DNA from: Gammaproteobacteria bacterium
GTDB taxonomy: Bacteria > Pseudomonadota > Gammaproteobacteria > Steroidobacterales > Rariloculaceae
Assembly: GCA_004357505.1 (NCBI GenBank)
Contig: SMWC01000131.1
Coordinates: 1 to 8,288, forward strand
Length of the DNA: 8,288 nucleotides
Reading direction: 5' to 3'
Part shown: in pieces, positions 6,248-8,288 of the stretch
How the letters are laid out: each line of letters opens with the position of its first letter
How positions within the stretch are numbered: the first letter of the stretch is position 1
Notes under the pieces: model-generated
Told to the model about the DNA's origin: nothing
Database searches by the model: none
Seen by the model: the letters and a program-made list of their open reading frames with translations, nothing else
Position numbers and translations under genes: made by a program

Positions 6248-6307
6248 ATGAAGGTTAATCGGCCGGCGGCTTGCGGTTGCCCGCTGCAGTGTCCTGATGC
6301 GCGTTGA
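6248..6307 (+). CDS. Possible 19-aa Cys-rich peptide
   Basis: An ATG preceded by a strong Shine-Dalgarno (GAGGAGGAGAG, 6234-6244) opens a 19-codon frame, MKVNRPAACGCPLQCPDAR, ending at TGA 6305-6307. Three cysteines in a CxCxxxC arrangement are unusual for random sequence this short. The stop overlaps the -35 element of the promoter proposed for the next gene, so it would be on a separate, upstream-started transcript. The strong ribosome site is the only solid evidence, and chance is a real possibility. Confidence 0.2.
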   Translation: MKVNRPAACGCPLQCPDAR

Positions 6308-6332
6308 CTCCGGTATTGACCTTACTGACAAT
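6304..6332 (+). promoter_or_regulatory. Sigma70-type promoter of the 171-aa exported protein
   Basis: TTGACT (6304-6309; 5 of 6) and GACAAT (6327-6332; 4 of 6) are separated by exactly 17 nt. Transcription would start near 6339 and give a leader of about 55 nt to the ATG at 6394. No operator-like repeat is evident around it. A 10-bp palindrome ACTCGCGAGT lies further upstream at 6218-6227. Confidence 0.5.
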
Positions 6333-6393
6333 AGGGTGACACGCTGCAGCCGAATGACGGTTCGATGTTATCTCCGCTGAAAGGATCATATGA

Positions 6394-6909
6394 ATGTACA
6401 CAACTCGCCTTATTTCGCTAGCAACCCTATTAGCATCGGCTCTTGCGATGACGGTGAGTGCAGCCGACGAGGAGCTGCCTTGGTACGGCTATAGCCTTGT
6501 CGATGAAGCGACGGCTCGATTAGTTTACGGCGTGACCAAGTCCTATGTCGTGAGTCTAGAAGACGGTAGCAGCCTTGAACGAAGAATCGGTTTTCAATGT
6601 AACGACGATCAGCCGATATTGACACTTGATCTGGATGAATTCCTGTCTGCGAGCTCGAGTGATTTCGAGTTGCTAATCTGGATTGACGATTACGAATCAT
6701 TGACTCTCGACATGCGCGTCTGGAGTAACGGCACGAATGGTGGTTATTCGAGAATCAAAGTCGTGGCTTTGGAGCTATTCGAGCAGATGCGGGCGGGGAG
6801 ACGGCTCTATTGGCGCCTGAGTAGAGCTGGCGGCGGAAACGACGGTACCTTTAGTCTGATCGGGTTTACCTCCGCATCCAGGGAATTTTCTGCGAACTGT
6901 TCTCTGTAG
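6394..6909 (+). CDS. Exported hypothetical protein with two cysteines (171 aa)
   Basis: Residues 1-24 form a clear signal peptide (MYTTRLISLATLLASALAMT, then VSAA before DEE), so the mature protein is periplasmic or secreted, about 147 residues. It is a mostly beta, acidic domain with only two cysteines, Cys69 (GFQCNDDQ) and Cys169 (SANCSL, two residues before the end), well placed for a disulfide that closes the domain. The C-terminal pattern (LFEQMRAGRRLYWRL, then FSLIGFTSASREFSANC) resembles that of VasI/IalB-like periplasmic proteins, where a helix, a Gly-Arg turn and a phi-x-L-x-GF strand precede the last Cys; this is a fold-level inference only. An AAAGGA ribosome site lies 8 nt before ATG. 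An ATG at 6390 is in another frame and is not used. It is divergent from the protease and has no co-directional neighbour nearby. Confidence 0.75.
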   Translation: MYTTRLISLATLLASALAMTVSAADEELPWYGYSLVDEATARLVYGVTKSYVVSLEDGSSLERRIGFQCNDDQPILTLDLDEFLSASSSDFELLIWIDDYESLTLDMRVWSNGTNGGYSRIKVVALELFEQMRAGRRLYWRLSRAGGGNDGTFSLIGFTSASREFSANCSL

Positions 6910-6972
6910 CGGACTCTCGTGCGTACAGCTGCGAGTACGCGGCTGTTACCGCGACCGCAAGTTTTGCGTACA

Positions 6973-7033
6973 CCAGATCCCGGAGATACTCCGCTAGGCG
7001 CTCCTCGCCTTGTCGCGCAGGCTCCGGGTCTGG
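6973..7033 (+). terminator. Long stem-loop between convergent genes, probable terminator
   Basis: CCAGA (6973-6977) pairs with TCTGG (7029-7033), and after one bulged T, CCCGGAG (6979-6985) pairs with CTCCGGG (7022-7028). That makes 12 pairs enclosing a further hairpin AGGCG-CTCCT-CGCCT (6996-7010). On the plus strand the stem is followed within 3 nt by TTTCCTTTT, which suits termination of the exported-protein gene. On the minus strand it begins 10 nt after the pilin stop and could protect the 3' end of the pilin message, though no U-run follows there. Confidence 0.5.
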
Positions 7034-7043
7034 ACGTTTCCTT

Positions 7044-7208
7044 TTACGGCAATACGGCGGTGATTTGGTCGATCGTGCCACCGACCGCACCCCCGAGCAA
7101 CGTGAATGCTGTGATGACGGCGAGGCTGATCAACGCACCGGCTATCGCGTATTCAACCGTTGTGAGACCGCTATCGTCTGCGAAGAATCTATAGATTACC
7201 TGTTTCAT
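7044..7208 (-). CDS. flp: Flp family type IVb pilin
   Basis: The product has 54 residues when started at ATG 7208, which has GAGGT 7 nt upstream; an in-frame ATG at 7235 has no ribosome site. It has a short basic leader (MKQVIYRFFADDSG) and a prepilin peptidase site after Gly14. The mature form begins LTTVEY, with Glu at +5 and Tyr at +6 as required for Flp processing and assembly, followed by a hydrophobic transmembrane/coil helix of about 20 residues (AIAGALISLAVITAFTLLGG) and a short tail. Flp subunits polymerise into adhesive Tad pili for surface attachment. No tad/cpa assembly genes are in the window; the gene stands alone and convergent with the exported-protein gene. The regulator on the other side of the upstream region may control it. 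Confidence 0.92.
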   Translation of the reverse strand: MKQVIYRFFADDSGLTTVEYAIAGALISLAVITAFTLLGGAVGGTIDQITAVLP

Positions 7209-7310
7209 TGTGGGTACCTCTATGCTTGGAATCATCGAATGACGGGGTGCTATCGCGTATCAATTACCAGAACCCCCCGACCCTACGTCGCATCGAAAAC
7301 GCTCGACAAT

Positions 7311-7344
7311 GGTTGAATAATTGTTCGAATGTTTTTATTCAACC
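7311..7344. repeat. 10-bp perfect inverted repeat upstream of the pilin gene
   Basis: GGTTGAATAA (7311-7320) and TTATTCAACC (7335-7344) flank a 14-nt AT-rich spacer. The repeat sits directly upstream of the weak -35 candidate for the pilin (7309-7304), the usual place for an activator site. As RNA it would form a 10-bp AT-rich hairpin, and on the plus strand a TTTTT (7351-7355) follows 6 nt later, so a plus-strand terminator is the alternative reading. Confidence 0.55.
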
Positions 7345-7404
7345 GCAGCCTTTTTCTTCGATTGCAATGTAAGCGTACTTGTACGCGTTCGCGACCGATA
7401 TTTA

Positions 7405-7446
7405 CTAGGAGTATTTTGCGGACCGCTAGAAGTATCTTGCGGTCGT
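7405..7446. repeat. Tandem direct repeat, 21-bp period (candidate operator)
   Basis: CTAGGAGTATTTTGCGG (7405-7421) is repeated as CTAGAAGTATCTTGCGG (7426-7442), with 15 of 17 positions identical and a start-to-start distance of exactly 21 bp, two helical turns. No third copy is seen on either side. The distance equals the spacing of AraC-type half-sites, and the adjacent plus-strand gene encodes an AraC-domain response regulator, making an operator the natural reading. The copies also contain GACCGC (7421-7426) and GCGGTC (7439-7444), a 6-bp inverted pair. Confidence 0.55.
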
Positions 7447-7697
7447 TGCGCTGACTTTACATAAGCTACCCGACTCGCTTCGGCGTCGCAGGATTTACAA
7501 CTCTTAAGAATTGACGCATCTGGGGCGTGGTGGATGCGACTGATCTAACTCGTCGGCGTTGTCTTCTTCTATGGTATTCAACGAGATCCCAAGTTCTTCT
7601 TGACGCGCCCTGAAGTTTGCCGAGAGCTCTCAAGCTGGGGTAGTGACCGTTACCGGGTTCGAGCGTAACGAACGAATCTCGTGAATCTTTCTAGAGT

Positions 7698-7706
7698 TGC
7701 TATAAC
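7698..7706 (+). promoter_or_regulatory. Extended -10 promoter candidate for the response regulator
   Basis: TGC followed by TATAAC (7701-7706, 5 of 6) is a good extended -10. The -35 position (CTCGTG, 7678-7683) has no consensus, as is allowed for extended -10 promoters. Transcription would start near 7713, leaving a 54-nt leader. The ribosome site before ATG 7767 is poor (TAAGAA), so translation may be weak. Confidence 0.4.
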
Positions 7707-7766
7707 TATGTCGTCCGGTTTGTAGAGCCTTTTAATCGACAATAACACCGCGCGGTCCCGTAAGAA

Positions 7767-8288
7767 ATGGACAAGCCCGATCTTCTCTGGATTAACCTAA
7801 CGGTCTCACTCAAGGAAGCCGAGCTACCGGTCGGTTTCCAAGACTACTTCGATATTCGCTGTTGCGCGAATACGCTCGACCTGGATACGACGATCCACCG
7901 CCGTCCACCGCAGGTTCTCTGCTTCGATTTTGATTATCCGGACAGAGCAGGATTACGTTTGTTATTAGACACCAAGCGTACTCACCCGTCGCTGCCGATC
8001 ATCATGTTGACGTTACAGCACTCCGAGGTGCTGGCAATCTGGGCGTTTCGGTCTAAGGTCTGGGATTACCTGGTGAAGCCCGTCCCCCGCTCTGAGACCG
8101 ATCGATGCCTGAGCACATTCTTGACGATGAAGCGCCACGGCCGGACTCAGCGGCAGCGAGTTCCTGCGATACACCGCTACAGACTTCCGGAGGAAGTCTC
8201 GATCCGCAAGAGAGAGCCTGACTCAATGCTCGGTCCGGCCATTTACTATGTAGAGAAATACTACCGCTCCAAGTTTCGCATCGAGAAC
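7767..8288 (+). CDS. Response regulator with AraC-type DNA-binding domain (3' truncated by window)
   Basis: 174 residues are visible from ATG 7767; a TAA two codons upstream closes the frame, so this is the first possible ATG. Residues 5-118 form a receiver domain: strand 3 VLCFDFDYP with phosphoacceptor Asp54, strand 4 LPIIMLT with Thr82, and strand 5 VWDYLVKPV with the conserved Lys104. The acidic pair that binds magnesium at the end of strand 1 is absent: the segment reads LLWINLT. Phosphorylation may therefore be weak or lost. A basic linker (119-152) leads to LGPAIYYVEKYYRSKF (155-170), which is the first helix of an AraC-type helix-turn-helix domain; the rest is outside the window. No histidine kinase gene is visible. 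Its position divergent from the pilin gene, with an AraC-like tandem repeat between them, suggests control of the pilin and/or itself. Confidence 0.85.
   Translation, partial: MDKPDLLWINLTVSLKEAELPVGFQDYFDIRCCANTLDLDTTIHRRPPQVLCFDFDYPDRAGLRLLLDTKRTHPSLPIIMLTLQHSEVLAIWAFRSKVWDYLVKPVPRSETDRCLSTFLTMKRHGRTQRQRVPAIHRYRLPEEVSIRKREPDSMLGPAIYYVEKYYRSKFRIEN

Larger units (their letters stand above)
7209..7766. other. Divergent regulatory region between pilin and response regulator
   Basis: There is no open frame with a ribosome site. Besides the inverted repeat 7311-7344 and tandem repeat 7405-7446 listed separately, it holds inverted repeats CGCATC/GATGCG (7515-7520, 7533-7538) and CGTTAC/GTAACG (7648-7653, 7665-7670) and the palindrome GAGAGCTCTC (7622-7631). 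For the pilin, the best minus-strand promoter match is TTGTCG (7309-7304) with TAGGGT (7285-7280) at 18 nt, which is weak and compatible with dependence on an activator. No sigma54-type GG/GC element was found. Confidence 0.45.

Noticed and set aside
6866..7090. 74-codon minus-strand frame with a protein-like middle part
   Set aside because: It starts inside the pilin gene in another frame, runs through the 12-pair stem-loop and ends antisense to the exported-protein gene, with no ribosome site.
7648..7670. GGGTTCGAGC between CGTTAC and GTAACG looks like a tRNA T-arm
   Set aside because: No acceptor, D or anticodon arms can be found around it; it is a simple inverted repeat.
1..8288. CRISPR array, insertion sequence, integron attC site or tRNA-linked attachment site
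   Set aside because: No regularly spaced repeat series, transposase or integrase fragment, terminal inverted repeats or tRNA gene seen; the only tandem repeat is the two-copy 21-bp element.

Overview
The window looks like a chromosomal segment of a gram-negative, free-living gammaproteobacterium. The grounds are the C-terminus of a proteobacterial-type DnaX, a bactofilin, an OmpA-type peptidoglycan-binding lipoprotein, a secreted subtilisin with a Gly/Asp-rich Cys tail, a Flp (type IVb) pilin and a receiver-AraC response regulator. The lineage is inferred from protein style only; no rRNA or tRNA gene is present to confirm it.

Layout. (1) 1-452 (+): the 3' end of dnaX. (2) 631-1869 (-): a bactofilin followed 15 nt later by a degenerate class I methyltransferase-like protein, probably one transcript, convergent with dnaX. 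(3) 1870-3548: about 1.7 kb with no long convincing gene. It holds a 51-codon minus-strand ORF, a truncated RRM RNA-binding protein (2495-2674) and, directly upstream of that on the same strand, a block of nested inverted repeats ending in a good intrinsic terminator. I read this block as a candidate structured RNA of about 345 nt (3034 to 2690). This is the least explained and most interesting part of the window. (4) 3549-6046 (-): a secreted S8 serine protease and, 26 nt downstream, an OmpA-like lipoprotein, probably co-transcribed. (5) 6394-6909 (+): a small exported protein with two cysteines and its own promoter, divergent from the protease. (6) 7044-7208 (-): a Flp pilin. (7) 7767 to the window end (+): a response regulator with an atypical receiver and the start of an AraC-type DNA-binding domain, divergent from the pilin.

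The roughly 560 bp between pilin and regulator carry a 10-bp perfect inverted repeat and a near-perfect tandem direct repeat with a 21-bp period. That spacing suits an AraC-family or response-regulator operator, so the simplest inference is that the regulator controls the pilin, itself, or both. Regions 2-6 share a cell-envelope theme (bactofilin scaffold, exported protease, peptidoglycan-anchored lipoprotein, surface pilin), but no single known pathway links them. All functional calls come from reading motifs and base pairing by eye; no database search or folding program was run.
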